A stretch of 64,000 nt of DNA from Gemmatimonadetes bacterium 2013_60CM_65_52 (GTDB lineage: Bacteria; Gemmatimonadota; Gemmatimonadetes; Gemmatimonadales; Gemmatimonadaceae): assembly GCA_002215645.1 (NCBI GenBank), contig NGFI01000005.1, positions 550,678-614,677 of the forward strand. The letters run 5' to 3'. The notes beneath the pieces are model-generated. The model was given only the letters and a program-made list of their open reading frames with translations. It ran no database searches and had not been told where the DNA came from. The position numbers and the translations under genes were made by a program. Of the stretch, positions 42,794 to 52,834 are shown piece by piece; the first letter of the stretch is position 1, and each line of letters starts with the position of its first letter.

Positions 42794-43726
42794 ATGCGCA
42801 TTCTCAAGAAGCAGGGCGACGTGCCTCGCCGGTCGCTCTGGCAACGGATCAAGGACGTCGCGCTCACCGACGTGGCGGTGCTCGCGCGCGGCGGCGTCTC
42901 CTCGGGGTCGCTCGAGAAACTCGAGGAGCTGCTACTCGAGGCGGACTTCGGCGTCCCGACGACGCTCAAGCTCGTCAGTGAGGTCGAACGACGCGCGACG
43001 CGCGGCACCGTGAAGACGCAGTCGGAATTCCTGGATGCGCTCGAGGAAGGCATTACCACGGCGCTCACCGCAGGCAACAGCGACCCCGCGCTCCACCTGG
43101 CGGCGACGTCGCCCACAGTCATTCTGGTCGTCGGCGTCAATGGGGCAGGCAAGACGACCTTCATCGGCAAGCTGGCCTCGCGGCTCTTCGGCGAAGGCAA
43201 GCGCGTCATGGTGGCCGCAGGGGACACGTTTCGCGCCGGCGCCATCGATCAGCTTCGCGTCTGGGCCGAGCGCACGGACTCGGAGTTCATTTCAGCGACA
43301 GCTGGCGCTGATCCGGCGGCCGTTGCGTTCGACGCCATCGATGCCGCCATCGCCCGAGACATGGACGTCCTCATCGTGGACACCGCCGGCCGCCTGCACA
43401 CGAGTGAAGGCCTGATGACGGAGCTGAAGAAGGTCGCGCGTGTGATCGCGAAGCGCCTGCCCGACGCGCCGCACGAAACCCTGCTTGTGCTCGACGGCAC
43501 CATCGGACAGAACGCAGTCCAACAGGCGAAGACCTTCGCGGCGGCGGTGAATGTCACGGGACTCGTCGTGACGAAACTCGACGGCACGGCGCGCGGCGGC
43601 GTCGTGGTGGCCGTGCACGAGGCCATCGACGTCCCGGTGAAATTCCTCGGCACCGGTGAGACGCGCGAGGATCTCACACCATTCGTCGCGTCCGAGTTCG
43701 CACGGGAGCTGCTGGGCGACGAGTGA
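42794..43726 (+). CDS. ftsY: Signal recognition particle receptor FtsY
   Basis: A 310-residue SRP-receptor GTPase. The NG domain shows VVGVNGAGKTTFIGKLA (G1), AAGDTFRAGAIDQLRVW (G2/insertion region), DVLIVDTAGRLH (G3) and VTKLDGTARGG (G4). It docks ribosome-SRP complexes at the membrane. The long acidic A-domain of E. coli FtsY is absent, as in many bacteria. The ATG at 42794 starts the protein at MRILKKQGD, just before the N-domain helix. Its stop overlaps the recG start (GTGA), so they are co-translated. Confidence 0.95.
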   Translation: MRILKKQGDVPRRSLWQRIKDVALTDVAVLARGGVSSGSLEKLEELLLEADFGVPTTLKLVSEVERRATRGTVKTQSEFLDALEEGITTALTAGNSDPALHLAATSPTVILVVGVNGAGKTTFIGKLASRLFGEGKRVMVAAGDTFRAGAIDQLRVWAERTDSEFISATAGADPAAVAFDAIDAAIARDMDVLIVDTAGRLHTSEGLMTELKKVARVIAKRLPDAPHETLLVLDGTIGQNAVQQAKTFAAAVNVTGLVVTKLDGTARGGVVVAVHEAIDVPVKFLGTGETREDLTPFVASEFARELLGDE

Positions 43727-45804
43727 CTCCCGTCGCCAGTCGTCTCCGGTTGGACATGCCGGTCACGTACCTCAAGGGCGTCGGACCGGCGCGCGCCGAG
43801 GCGCTCCGGCGACTCGGCGTCACCACGGCGGGCGATCTCCTCTACCACATCCCGCACCGCTACGAGGACGCGAGCACCATCTCGCCCATCGCCCGGCTCG
43901 AGGTCGGCATGCAGGGCACGGTCATCGGACGCGTCATATCCAAAGGAGTTCTGCCCACGCGGAAGGGACTTCGTGTCTTCCAGGCGGTGCTCAAGGATGA
44001 CTCGGGCATGATCGAGGTCGGCTGGCCCGGACAACCCTATCTCGACCGCACCATCGAGAAGGGCGACGTCCTGCTGGTGAGCGGAGCTGTCCGATTCTTT
44101 CACGGACGCCAACTTCAGCCGCGCGAATTCGTCAACCTCGGTGACGACGATACGGGCACCGCGCAGGGCCGAGTGCTCGCGGTGTATCCCGCGACCGAAG
44201 GGCTTTCGTTCAAGGTCATTCGCGGCATCATCGACGCGCATCTCGAAGGGCTGCTGCCCCTCGTCACGGAGTATCTCCCCGCGGACGTGCTGCGCTCGGC
44301 GCGCGTTCCGGCCATTCGCGACGCGCTGCGGATGGTGCATCGGCCGACGTCGATGGCCGAGGCAATGGAGGGTCGGTCGCGGCTCGCGTACGAGGAGCTG
44401 CTGTTCGTGCAACTCTTGCAGCAGCGCGCAAAATCACTCGCGCGCACGGGACGGCTCGGCATCCGCTTCGAGAATCGACGCGATCTTACGACCAAGCTCC
44501 GCGAGGCGCTTCCGTTCACGCTCACGGGCGCACAGGTCCGCGTGCTGCGCGAGATCTTTGGCGACATGTGCGGCGAGCAGCGCATGCAGCGGCTGCTTCA
44601 GGGCGACGTCGGCAGCGGCAAGACGATCGTCGCGGTCTTCGCCGCGCTCCTCGCGATGGAGAACGGATATCAGGCGGCCATCATGGCGCCCACGGAGCTG
44701 CTCGCGGAGCAGCACTTCCAGTCCATTTCACGGTTGCTCGCGCCGCTGGCCATCGAGCCCATTCTGCTCACCGGCAGCATCAAACCCAAGGCGCGTCGGG
44801 AAATCGCATCGCGTCTCGCGGAGGCGAGACCGTCGCTGGTCGTGGGGACGCACGCGCTGGTGCAGGAGTCCTCGCAATTCTCGAGGCTGGGCCTCGCGGT
44901 GGTGGACGAGCAGCATCGGTTCGGCGTGGAGCAGCGCAAGGCGCTGAGCGCCAAGGGCGAGTCGCCGGACGTGCTGCTCATGTCGGCGACGCCCATTCCG
45001 CGGTCGCTTGCGCTCACCCTCTACGGCGATCTCGATCTGTCGCTGCTCGACGAACGGCCTCCGGGACGACAGCCGATCACCACAGCGCTCAGGCCGGAGT
45101 CGACGCGCGATCGCGTGTTGGAGTTCGTCGTCCGTGAAGTTGCCAAGGGACGACAGGCCTACGTCGTCTATCCCGTCATCGAGGAATCCGAGAAGACCGA
45201 CCTCAAGGCGGCCACCACGATGTTCGAGCTGCTCTCGGCAGGCGCTTTCCGCGAGCTCCGCACCGCGCTCCTGCACGGGCGTCTCCCGTCGGACGAGAAG
45301 GACGCGCTCATGCGCCGATTCCGCGACGGAGACATCGACGTCCTCATAGCGACCACGGTCATCGAGGTCGGCATCGATGTTCCGAACGCGACGGTCATGC
45401 TGGTCGAACATCCGGAGCGGTTCGGTCTCTCGCAGCTCCATCAGCTGCGCGGACGCGTGGGCCGCGGCGGCGAGCAGTCGTGGTGCGTTCTGCTCGGCGA
45501 CGTCAGCCCCATCACGCGGCAGCGGCTCGAGATCTTTGCCGGCACGGAGGATGGCTTCGAGATCGCGCGCGCGGATCTCGATCTCCGCGGCATGGGCGAT
45601 CTCTTCGGTGAGCGGCAGAGTGGCGTACCAACGTTCCGTGTGGCCGATCCGCTACGCGATGAACAGTTGAACGTGCTCGCGCGCGATGCCGCCGTTCGCA
45701 TGCTGGAGAAGGATCCGGATCTCGAGGCGCCGGAGCATGCACCGCTCAAGCGCGTGATGGGCGAACGCTATGCGAGGTCGCTGGAGCTATTCCGCGTCGG
45801 CTAG
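43723..45804 (+). CDS. recG: ATP-dependent DNA helicase RecG
   Basis: A 693-residue RecG. The wedge/OB region (KGVGPARAEALRRLGVTTAGDLL, YHIPHRYED) precedes the helicase core with LLQGDVGSGKTIVA (motif I), VVDEQHRFGVEQRKA (motif II), LLMSATPIPRSLALTLYGD and the motif V-VI region VIEVGIDVPNATVMLVEHPERFG, QLRGRVGRGG. RecG reverses stalled forks and processes branched DNA. The GTG start overlaps the ftsY stop. Its stop shares the CTAG with the opposite-strand gene. Confidence 0.96.
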   Translation: MTPVASRLRLDMPVTYLKGVGPARAEALRRLGVTTAGDLLYHIPHRYEDASTISPIARLEVGMQGTVIGRVISKGVLPTRKGLRVFQAVLKDDSGMIEVGWPGQPYLDRTIEKGDVLLVSGAVRFFHGRQLQPREFVNLGDDDTGTAQGRVLAVYPATEGLSFKVIRGIIDAHLEGLLPLVTEYLPADVLRSARVPAIRDALRMVHRPTSMAEAMEGRSRLAYEELLFVQLLQQRAKSLARTGRLGIRFENRRDLTTKLREALPFTLTGAQVRVLREIFGDMCGEQRMQRLLQGDVGSGKTIVAVFAALLAMENGYQAAIMAPTELLAEQHFQSISRLLAPLAIEPILLTGSIKPKARREIASRLAEARPSLVVGTHALVQESSQFSRLGLAVVDEQHRFGVEQRKALSAKGESPDVLLMSATPIPRSLALTLYGDLDLSLLDERPPGRQPITTALRPESTRDRVLEFVVREVAKGRQAYVVYPVIEESEKTDLKAATTMFELLSAGAFRELRTALLHGRLPSDEKDALMRRFRDGDIDVLIATTVIEVGIDVPNATVMLVEHPERFGLSQLHQLRGRVGRGGEQSWCVLLGDVSPITRQRLEIFAGTEDGFEIARADLDLRGMGDLFGERQSGVPTFRVADPLRDEQLNVLARDAAVRMLEKDPDLEAPEHAPLKRVMGERYARSLELFRVG

Positions 45805-46313
45805 GGCTTCGTCGGCTGTGCCAGTCGTCGCTTGATGCGTTCCAGCTCGGCGTTCGCCTTTGCCAGCTCGTCCTTGAGACGCGTTAGCTCGTCGGTGGTC
45901 GCCTGATCCGTTTTCGGCGGCACCGCCGCGGCGGCCTGTCTGACCTCGAGCGCGGCCGCCACGCGTCGGAGCAGCGCGGCCTCCGTGCGCCGAGGCGCGT
46001 TCGGCGTCGCGAGGTATCCGTCGAGTAGAGCGGCGGCATCGTGTGGCGATCCGGTCTGGTTGGCCGGGTCGAGCTTGTAGAGCGCGCGCCAGTACATCGC
46101 GTCCACAGCTTCAGGGCTCGCGGGGTACTTGGTTGCGAACTCGGCAAGGAGCTTGTCGGCGACACCGTAACGCCCGGCGCCTGTCTCCTGCGCCACTTGG
46201 AGCTGATACGCAGTCCAGTCGGCGCGCGATGCCTGCGACGGTACCGTGGCCGGACTGGCGCTATGACACGCCGTGAGCAGGACCGAGGCGGCGAGCAGTC
46301 TGCGCATCGTCAT
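45801..46313 (-). CDS. Small lipoprotein with helical repeat and coiled coil
   Basis: A 170-residue protein. The signal ends in LLAASVLLTAC, a lipobox. The middle (YGVADKLLAEFATKYPASPEAVDAMYWRALYKL) resembles tetratricopeptide helices of envelope assembly factors. The C-terminus is a coiled coil (LTRLKDELAKANAELERIKRRL). The start overlaps the stop of the sensor kinase upstream (ATGA), so they are translated together. It converges on recG; the two stop codons use the same CTAG. Confidence 0.7.
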   Translation of the reverse strand: MTMRRLLAASVLLTACHSASPATVPSQASRADWTAYQLQVAQETGAGRYGVADKLLAEFATKYPASPEAVDAMYWRALYKLDPANQTGSPHDAAALLDGYLATPNAPRRTEAALLRRVAAALEVRQAAAAVPPKTDQATTDELTRLKDELAKANAELERIKRRLAQPTKP

Positions 46314-47818
46314 TTCGGCGCCGGAGCGTCTGCCGGGGCGAGGAGCCTGAAGCCGCCCGTCCGCCGCCGATTCAGCACGCGCAAGGGCAGCAGCAGCGTG
46401 AAGGTCGTCCCCTTTCCCAGCTCGCTCGTGCAGGTAATGCGTCCCTGATGCGCTTCCACGATCTCCTTGGCGATAGCGAGGCCGAGTCCGGTGCCCTTGG
46501 AGGACGCGGACTTCTGGTTGTCGGCCTGATAGAACTTCTCGAACACGTGCTTGAGCTGCTCGGGCGGAATTCCCGCACCCGTATCGGACACACGGATGCA
46601 CACTCCGTTCTCGGCGGGTTCGGCAACGAGCTCCACCTTGCCGCCCGCCTTGGTGAACTTGAACGCATTGGACAGGAGATTTCCAGTCACCTCATTGATG
46701 CGCTCGGGGTCCCACAGCACCTCTTCGGGCAGGCCACCCTTGCGTACGACGGTGAACTGGATGTCTCGCTGCACCGCGAGCACGTGAAACGTGCGCTCGA
46801 GGTCGTCGAGCATGGACGAGAAGCGGACTGGCCTGGGTTCGATGCGCCCGCCTCCCGCCTCGAACCGGCTCACGTCCAGGAGCTGCGCCGCGAGTCGCGC
46901 GAGCGTGTTGGCCTGCGCCTCGATGGTCTTGATGACCGGTGCCTGCTTCTCGGGAACCGGGCCATAGATGCCTTCCTCGATCAGCGCGATATAGCCCAGG
47001 ATGACGTTGATCGGCGTCTTCAGCTCGTGTGACGCGATCGACACGAACTCGGCCTTGAGCTTGTCCAACTCCCGGAGTTGGCGCGTCATCTCGCGAAAGC
47101 TCGCGGCCAACTGGCCAAATTCGTCGGCGCGCGACGCGTTCAGTCTCAACTTGTGGTCGAGCTCGCCTTCTGCCACGGCCTGCATGCCCTGTCTCAGCGC
47201 CCGCACGGGACCGTTGATCGATCTCGTCAGCCACAGCGAGATCGCCGCAACGAGCACGAGCGCAATGGCGAGCGCGGCAAGGAGTACGACTTCAGCGTTG
47301 GACAGGGACGCTTCCGCCGCGGTGACGCGTTGTTCCGTCTGGACACGCAGCTCATGCTCCATCGAGCTGAGGGCGTTGTCCGCGTCGCGCAGCGCGGGCG
47401 CAATCCGGCCCTCGGACAGCGTGTCCGCGCGTCCCACCGCGCCGGCCCTTACGGCCGCAAACTCGCTGTCCGCCGCCGGACCGATGACCGCCAGGTCGCT
47501 GGTGATCCGTCTTGCGGCGGAATAGAGGACGAAGTGATTGAGCGAGTCCGCAAGAAGGCGGGCACGCACGAGGGACGCGATCAGTTGCGCCTGGACGGTG
47601 TCGCTCCTGACGACGGACAGCGCGACCTCGCGGGCGCGCACGTCGCCCATTGCGTCGCGAAGGCGACCAAGCACCAGGGATGCCTGAAACTCACGCTCGC
47701 GGAGCCCGCGGATGTCCTCGTGCAGACGCCGCATGGACGTGCGCGCGACGAACAGAGGGACCAGGAGCACGGCGGCGATGATGACGAGGCTGAGAGCAAG
47801 CCTCGCGCGCAGGGTCAT
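46310..47818 (-). CDS. Membrane sensor histidine kinase
   Basis: A 502-residue kinase. Two transmembrane helices (near residues 8-25 and 175-195) flank a helical periplasmic sensor region. A HAMP domain (SLWLTRSINGPVRALRQGMQ) follows, then HisKA with SIASHELKTPINVILGY carrying the phosphorylated histidine, and an ATPase domain with NLLSNAFKFTKAGG, RVSDTGAGIPPEQLKHVFEK and GTGLGLAIAKEIVE. No response regulator is adjacent; its partner must be elsewhere. It is followed by a lipoprotein through an ATGA overlap. Confidence 0.92.
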   Translation of the reverse strand: MTLRARLALSLVIIAAVLLVPLFVARTSMRRLHEDIRGLREREFQASLVLGRLRDAMGDVRAREVALSVVRSDTVQAQLIASLVRARLLADSLNHFVLYSAARRITSDLAVIGPAADSEFAAVRAGAVGRADTLSEGRIAPALRDADNALSSMEHELRVQTEQRVTAAEASLSNAEVVLLAALAIALVLVAAISLWLTRSINGPVRALRQGMQAVAEGELDHKLRLNASRADEFGQLAASFREMTRQLRELDKLKAEFVSIASHELKTPINVILGYIALIEEGIYGPVPEKQAPVIKTIEAQANTLARLAAQLLDVSRFEAGGGRIEPRPVRFSSMLDDLERTFHVLAVQRDIQFTVVRKGGLPEEVLWDPERINEVTGNLLSNAFKFTKAGGKVELVAEPAENGVCIRVSDTGAGIPPEQLKHVFEKFYQADNQKSASSKGTGLGLAIAKEIVEAHQGRITCTSELGKGTTFTLLLPLRVLNRRRTGGFRLLAPADAPAPK

Positions 47819-48005
47819 GTGCGGTGCGAGAGGGTGGTACGGCGCGCGGATGCAAGGACCTCGCCGACGCGGCCCTTTGCGACGCTACGGCGCCCGAGTA
47901 GCATTGATGGTCCGGCCCCGCAGGGCGCGCGCATCGCTGCCGCCGAGCCTTTGCGGGATTCTAGGCGCAGCGTAGTCCGCGCGCCACTGACATGCCTCCC
48001 ACACG

Positions 48006-49310
48006 ATGTCCGACCCTCTGTTCGTTCGCATCGCCGATCTGCCGGCGCATGCCGGTGAAACCGTCACGATTCGCGGATGGGTCACCCACGTCCGCTCCTC
48101 GGGCAAGGTGGCCTTTGCCGTCATTCGCGACGGCACCGGTGTCTGCCAGACCGTCTTCGTCAAGAATCAGCTTCCGCCCGACGTCTGGGAGCGATTTGCC
48201 GCCCTGACGACGGAGGCGTCCGTCTCCATCGTGGGCGCCGTACGTGCCGAGCCAAGGTCGCCTGGTGGGGTCGAGCTGGGCGTCGCCGACCTGGTGATCG
48301 TCGGCCCGAGTCCCGCCGATTACCCGATTCAGCCAAAGGAGCATGGGATCGACTTCCTGCTCGACAACCGGCACCTCTGGCTGCGCTCTCCGCGTCAGCG
48401 GGCGATCGCCATCATCCGAAACGAGATCGAGCAGGCCATTCACGACTTCTTTTACGAGCGTGGCTTTCTCCGTGTGGATACACCGATCCTCACGGCGGCC
48501 ATCGGAGAGCGTTCGGGGCTGTTCGCGACGGAATACTTCGACGAGGGGAATGCCTACCTCGCGCAGACGGGCCAGTTGTACGGCGAGGCCGCGGCCGCGG
48601 CGTTCGGCAAGATCTACACGTTCGGCCCGACGTTCCGTGCGGAGAAGTCGAAGACCCGGCGACATCTCACCGAATTCTGGATGATCGAGCCCGAAGTGGC
48701 ATGGAACGACTCGGAGGCCAACATGCTGCTCCAGGAAGAGCTCGTTTCGTATCTCGTACAGCGGGTGTTGGAACGCCGGCGCGCGGAGCTGTCGGAGCTC
48801 GAGCGCGACGTCACGAAGCTCGAGAGCGTCAAGGCACCCTTCGACCGGCTGAACTACACCGACGCCATCGCGCTCGTCCAGGCACGCGGAAGCACGACCC
48901 AGTGGGGCGAGGACCTCGGCGCTGAAGACGAAGCGCTGATCGTGCGGGATGCGACGCGCCCGGTGTTCGTCTTCAACTATCCTAAGACGGCCAAGGCCTT
49001 CTACATGAAGGAGAACCCCGACGACCCTCGCACCGTGCTCTGCGACGATCTGCTCGCGCCGGAGGGGTTCGGGGAGATGATCGGCGGCTCGCAGCGCGAG
49101 GACGATTACGACAAGCTGGTCGCGCGCATCAAGGAAGAGGGGCTGCCGATGGATGCCTACGGCTGGTACCTCGATTTACGCAGGTACGGCACGTTCCCGC
49201 ATGCGGGGTTTGGGCTTGGTCTGGAGCGGACGGTGGCGTGGATTTGTGGGTTGCAGCACATCCGCGAGGTGATCGCGTTCCCAAGGATGATGAACCGCTT
49301 AAGACCGTGA
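48006..49310 (+). CDS. asnS: Asparaginyl-tRNA synthetase
   Basis: A 434-residue class II aminoacyl-tRNA synthetase of the Asn type. The N-terminal OB fold (VTIRGWVTHVRSSGKVAFAVI) reads the anticodon. The catalytic core has FGPTFRAEKSKTRRHLTEFW, GFGEMIGGSQREDDYDKL and motif 3 GFGLGLERTVAWICGLQ. It charges tRNA-Asn. The C-terminal end overlaps the converging mazG gene by twelve bases. The upstream gap (47819-48005) holds no clear promoter. Confidence 0.95.
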   Translation: MSDPLFVRIADLPAHAGETVTIRGWVTHVRSSGKVAFAVIRDGTGVCQTVFVKNQLPPDVWERFAALTTEASVSIVGAVRAEPRSPGGVELGVADLVIVGPSPADYPIQPKEHGIDFLLDNRHLWLRSPRQRAIAIIRNEIEQAIHDFFYERGFLRVDTPILTAAIGERSGLFATEYFDEGNAYLAQTGQLYGEAAAAAFGKIYTFGPTFRAEKSKTRRHLTEFWMIEPEVAWNDSEANMLLQEELVSYLVQRVLERRRAELSELERDVTKLESVKAPFDRLNYTDAIALVQARGSTTQWGEDLGAEDEALIVRDATRPVFVFNYPKTAKAFYMKENPDDPRTVLCDDLLAPEGFGEMIGGSQREDDYDKLVARIKEEGLPMDAYGWYLDLRRYGTFPHAGFGLGLERTVAWICGLQHIREVIAFPRMMNRLRP

Positions 49311-50075
49311 TCCGTCCGCCTTCTTCACTTCGTTCCACATCCCGTCCAGCACTTCCAGACCTGCCGAGTGAACGTCCATGCCGCGTTCCCGCGCCAGCGC
49401 CTCGATCCGGCTGAACCGCTCGGCAAACTTGACGTTCGCCTTGTCCAGGGCGAGCGACGGATGGACGCCGAGTTTGCGGCACAGATTGACGACCGAGAAC
49501 AACAAGTCGCCCAGCTCGTCCTCGAGTTTGGGGTCCGGCACGCCATAGCCCGCGGCATGCGCGCCTGACGCAACCTCGGCACGAACTTCGGCCAGCTCCT
49601 CTTCGACCTTCTGGGCCGGCCCGCTCGCATCGGGCCAGTCGAAGCCCACGCCCGCCGCGCGATCCTGTAGTCGAAACGCCCGGTGCAGCGCGGGCAGACC
49701 GGCGGGGAGGCCGTCCACGATGCTCTCGCGCTTCCGCGCCTTCATTCCCTCCCAGCTCTGCCGTTCGCCGCCCTCATACAGATGCGGATGCCGGGCTTTC
49801 ATCTTGGAGAGGAAACCTTCCGCCACGTCCGAGAGGTCGAATGCACCACGCTCTTCCGCGACGACGCTGTGAAAGAGGACCTGGAGCAGCAGATCGCCCA
49901 GCTCTTCCTTCAACTGGCGGTCGTTTCCCGCGCGGATGGCATCGTCCACCTCGTACGCTTCCTCGATGAGATACGGCCGCAGCGACTCGTGTGTCTGCGC
50001 CGCATCCCACTCGCAGCGCTGGCGGAGATCCTTCATCAGCGCGAGCGTTTCTTCGAGTCCCGGCTTCCGTTGCAT
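49299..50075 (-). CDS. mazG: Nucleoside triphosphate pyrophosphohydrolase MazG
   Basis: A 258-residue MazG. It has the two tandem MazG modules: CEWDAAQTHESLRPYLIEEAYEVDDAIRAGN with EELGDLLLQVLFHSVVAEE, and a second with VEEELAEVRAEV and LEDELGDLLFSVVNLCRKLG. The acidic EExxxD-type metal motifs are intact. It hydrolyses non-canonical or excess NTPs and may help in stress control. The gene overlaps asnS tail-to-tail by twelve bases and is divergent from alr across 59 bases. Confidence 0.92.
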   Translation of the reverse strand: MQRKPGLEETLALMKDLRQRCEWDAAQTHESLRPYLIEEAYEVDDAIRAGNDRQLKEELGDLLLQVLFHSVVAEERGAFDLSDVAEGFLSKMKARHPHLYEGGERQSWEGMKARKRESIVDGLPAGLPALHRAFRLQDRAAGVGFDWPDASGPAQKVEEELAEVRAEVASGAHAAGYGVPDPKLEDELGDLLFSVVNLCRKLGVHPSLALDKANVKFAERFSRIEALARERGMDVHSAGLEVLDGMWNEVKKADGSRS

Positions 50076-50134
50076 GGCTCCTTACAGTCCCGTATCTTGT
50101 TCAGTCTGCACATGATAGCGCATCGCGTCGTCCG

Positions 50135-51214
50135 ATGACACGCGCCTGGGTCGAGGTCGATCTGGGCGCGTTGTGCCGCAACGGCGCCGCCATTGCGGCT
50201 CGCGCGGGCGTGCCCCTGCTGCCCATGGTCAAGGCGGATGGATACGGCGTTGGCGGTCTGCGTGCGGCGCTCGCTCTGGACGCGCTCGACCCCTGGGGCT
50301 TTGGCGTCTCCTCCGCGGCGGAAGGCCAGGAGCTGCGACGCGCCGGCATTACGCGGCCCATCATCGTGTTCACGCCGATTCTGCGGACGGAAATCGATTC
50401 GCTCCGTCGGGCAGATCTGACGCCCGCACTCGGCGATCCGGCGGTCATCGAATCGTGGGGACGCACGGGTCGGCCGTGGCACCTTCAGATCGACACCGGC
50501 ATGTCGCGCGCGGGCATGCCGTGGCACGAGGTCGGGACGCATCGTGCGCTGCTCGAACGCACCGCGCCACAGGGCGTCTTCACGCACCTCCACTCTGCGG
50601 AGCGACGCGACGATTCGCGCGACCAGCAGGAGAAGCGCTTCGCGGCGGCACTGAAGGAGCTGCCGGAGATTCCTTCGATCGTGCACGTGGAGAACGGAGC
50701 CGCAGTGGAATCGCGCGCGCCCTCGCCATGGACTCTCTGTCGCCCGGGCATCTTCCTCTATGGCGTGTCCACGGTGGAGGGGTCACCGTTGGTGCCTGAG
50801 CCCGTTGCGAGCATTCGCGGGCGCATCGTGGAGCTCCGCACCATCGCCGCGGGCGAGGCGGTGAGCTACGAAGCGACCTGGCGCGCGCCTTCCGCGCGAC
50901 GGATCGCCACGGTGCCCATCGGCTACGCCGACGGCTATCGGCGCGCGCTCAGCAATCGCGGCATTGCGCTCGTTCGTGGCTTGCGTGTAAAGGTCGTTGG
51001 CATCGTCACGATGGACATGACCATGCTCGACGTCACCGATGTCGAGGCCTCTCTGGGCGACGTCGTGACCCTGCTCGGCGCCGATGGTGACGACGTCATC
51101 ACCGTGAGTGAGCTGGCACAGCTCTCCGGGCTCTCGCCGTACGAGCTGCTCACCGGTCTCGCTCGCCGACTCCCTCGTCAGTACGTGGACTCCACGGCGG
51201 AGGCGGCGGCGTGA
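50135..51214 (+). CDS. alr: Alanine racemase
   Basis: A 359-residue PLP-dependent racemase. The cofactor lysine is in PMVKADGYGVG (about residue 34). The other catalytic tyrosine lies in the SYEATWRAPSARRIATVPIGYADG region, and the lower barrel has QIDTGMSRAGMP and FTHLHSAE. It makes D-alanine for peptidoglycan. The ATG at 50135 starts MTRAWVEVDLGAL, the family opening. The stop overlaps the deoB start (GTGA). Confidence 0.93.
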   Translation: MTRAWVEVDLGALCRNGAAIAARAGVPLLPMVKADGYGVGGLRAALALDALDPWGFGVSSAAEGQELRRAGITRPIIVFTPILRTEIDSLRRADLTPALGDPAVIESWGRTGRPWHLQIDTGMSRAGMPWHEVGTHRALLERTAPQGVFTHLHSAERRDDSRDQQEKRFAAALKELPEIPSIVHVENGAAVESRAPSPWTLCRPGIFLYGVSTVEGSPLVPEPVASIRGRIVELRTIAAGEAVSYEATWRAPSARRIATVPIGYADGYRRALSNRGIALVRGLRVKVVGIVTMDMTMLDVTDVEASLGDVVTLLGADGDDVITVSELAQLSGLSPYELLTGLARRLPRQYVDSTAEAAA

Positions 51215-52380
51215 GACGCCGAGCGGCGGTGATCGTGCTCGATGGTGTCGGCGTCGGCGAGGCGCCCGACGCGGCGGCCTACGGAGACGCGGGAAGCAAC
51301 ACGCTCGGCAACCTTGCGCGCGCTGCCGGAGGGCTCGCGCTGCCCAATCTCGCCGCCCTCGGCCTTGGCAACATCACTCCGCTCGACGGCGTTCCGGACA
51401 CCGAAGCGCCGGAAGGGGCGTGGGGAAAGATGCAGCCGGCGTCCGCGGGGAAGGACAGCACGAGCGGACATTGGGAGCTCGCGGGTCTCCATCTCGCGAA
51501 GCCCTTTCCGACCTATCCTCACGGTTTCCCCGCCGAGGTGGTCGATCCGTTCGTGAGTGCCACGGGGCGCGGTGTGCTCGGCAACGTGGCCGCGAGCGGC
51601 ACCGACATCATCGATCAGCTTGGGGCCGAGCACGAAGCCTCCGGAAAATGGATCCTGTATACCTCGGCGGATTCGGTCTTTCAGGTTGCGGCGCACGAGA
51701 ACGTCGTACCGCTCGAGGAGCTCTATCGCGCCTGTGCGACCGCGCGTGAGCAGCTCGTGCCGCCGCACAACCTGTCTCGCGTCATCGCGCGCCCGTTCAT
51801 CGGAAGCGAAGGGAAGTACGAGCGCACGAAAAACCGGCGGGACTACTCGCTCGCGCCGCCGGGCGAAACCCTGCTCGACGCGCTTGCCGGCGCGGGGATC
51901 GCGCGCGCCGGCGTGGGCAAGGTGGACGACCTCTTTGCCGGCCACTCGCTGAGCTCGCGTCACACTGCGGACAACGAGCAGGGCATCCAGGCAATTCTCA
52001 CGTGGCTCGAGCAATCGGAGGGTGGGTTGCTGTTTGCCAACCTTGTAGATTTCGACACGCTGTATGGCCACCGGGGTGACGTGGCCGGTTTTGCGCGTGC
52101 GCTGCGCGAGTTCGACGATGCGCTGCCGCTGCTGCGCGCCGCCCTGAACGAGGACGATCTGCTGTTCATTACCGCCGACCACGGAAACGACCCCACCACG
52201 GGCTCCACCGATCACGCGCGCGAGTGTGTTCCGCTGCTCGTCACCGGTGCGCAGGTGCATCCCGTTGCCCTCGGCACGCGGTCCACCTTCTCGGATCTCG
52301 GCGCCACCGTGGCGGAGTGGCTCAACGTGGGATTTCGCGGGCAGGGAACGTCGTTCCTTTCGCTCCTGGAGCGCTCGTGA
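51211..52380 (+). CDS. deoB: Phosphopentomutase
   Basis: A 389-residue alkaline-phosphatase-superfamily mutase. [21 protein letters not shown] holds the first metal Asp, [13 protein letters not shown] carries the phosphorylated residue, and [18 protein letters not shown] supplies the distal metal ligands. It interconverts ribose/deoxyribose 1- and 5-phosphates in nucleoside salvage. It is translated from GTG 51211, overlapping alr, and its stop overlaps the cytidine deaminase start, which fits a nucleoside-salvage pair. Confidence 0.94.
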   Translation: MRRRAAVIVLDGVGVGEAPDAAAYGDAGSNTLGNLARAAGGLALPNLAALGLGNITPLDGVPDTEAPEGAWGKMQPASAGKDSTSGHWELAGLHLAKPFPTYPHGFPAEVVDPFVSATGRGVLGNVAASGTDIIDQLGAEHEASGKWILYTSADSVFQVAAHENVVPLEELYRACATAREQLVPPHNLSRVIARPFIGSEGKYERTKNRRDYSLAPPGETLLDALAGAGIARAGVGKVDDLFAGHSLSSRHTADNEQGIQAILTWLEQSEGGLLFANLVDFDTLYGHRGDVAGFARALREFDDALPLLRAALNEDDLLFITADHGNDPTTGSTDHARECVPLLVTGAQVHPVALGTRSTFSDLGATVAEWLNVGFRGQGTSFLSLLERS

Positions 52381-52808
52381 GCGCGGAGCCGGAGAAGCGT
52401 GTGAACAGTGCGGACTGGACGATGCTCCTCGAGCGTGCCCGCGGTGCGATGGGACGTGCCTACGCCCCGTACTCGGGGTTTCGCGTAGGCGCGGCGCTCC
52501 TGGCCACGGATGGCTCCGTCCACGAAGGGTGCAACGTCGAGAACGCGTCATATCCCGCGGGGATCTGCGCCGAGCGGTCGGCGGTGAGCGCGGCGGTTGC
52601 GGCAGGTGTGCGGTCGTTCGCTGCCCTGTCCATTGCAACGGAGGCGGAAACACCTACGCCTCCGTGTGGTATCTGTCGGCAGGTGTTGATGGAATTCGCG
52701 CCCGGCCTGGCGGTGCTCAGCGTCACGAGCATCGGACAGGAGGCGCGATGGTCGCTGAGTGATCTACTTCCCGAAGCCTTTACACCCACGTCGCTGCGCC
52801 ATCGGTAG
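52377..52808 (+). CDS. cdd: Cytidine deaminase
   Basis: A 143-residue cytidine deaminase. The zinc motif is GICAERSAV together with [12 protein letters not shown], both with the expected cysteines and catalytic Glu; [14 protein letters not shown] precedes them. It converts cytidine and deoxycytidine to uridine forms. The GTG at 52377 overlaps the deoB stop (GTGA), so mutase and deaminase share a salvage operon. The start is slightly further upstream than in short family members. Confidence 0.93.
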   Translation: MSAEPEKRVNSADWTMLLERARGAMGRAYAPYSGFRVGAALLATDGSVHEGCNVENASYPAGICAERSAVSAAVAAGVRSFAALSIATEAETPTPPCGICRQVLMEFAPGLAVLSVTSIGQEARWSLSDLLPEAFTPTSLRHR

Positions 52809-52834
52809 GCGTCGCGACGACGGACGGAGTTTAC

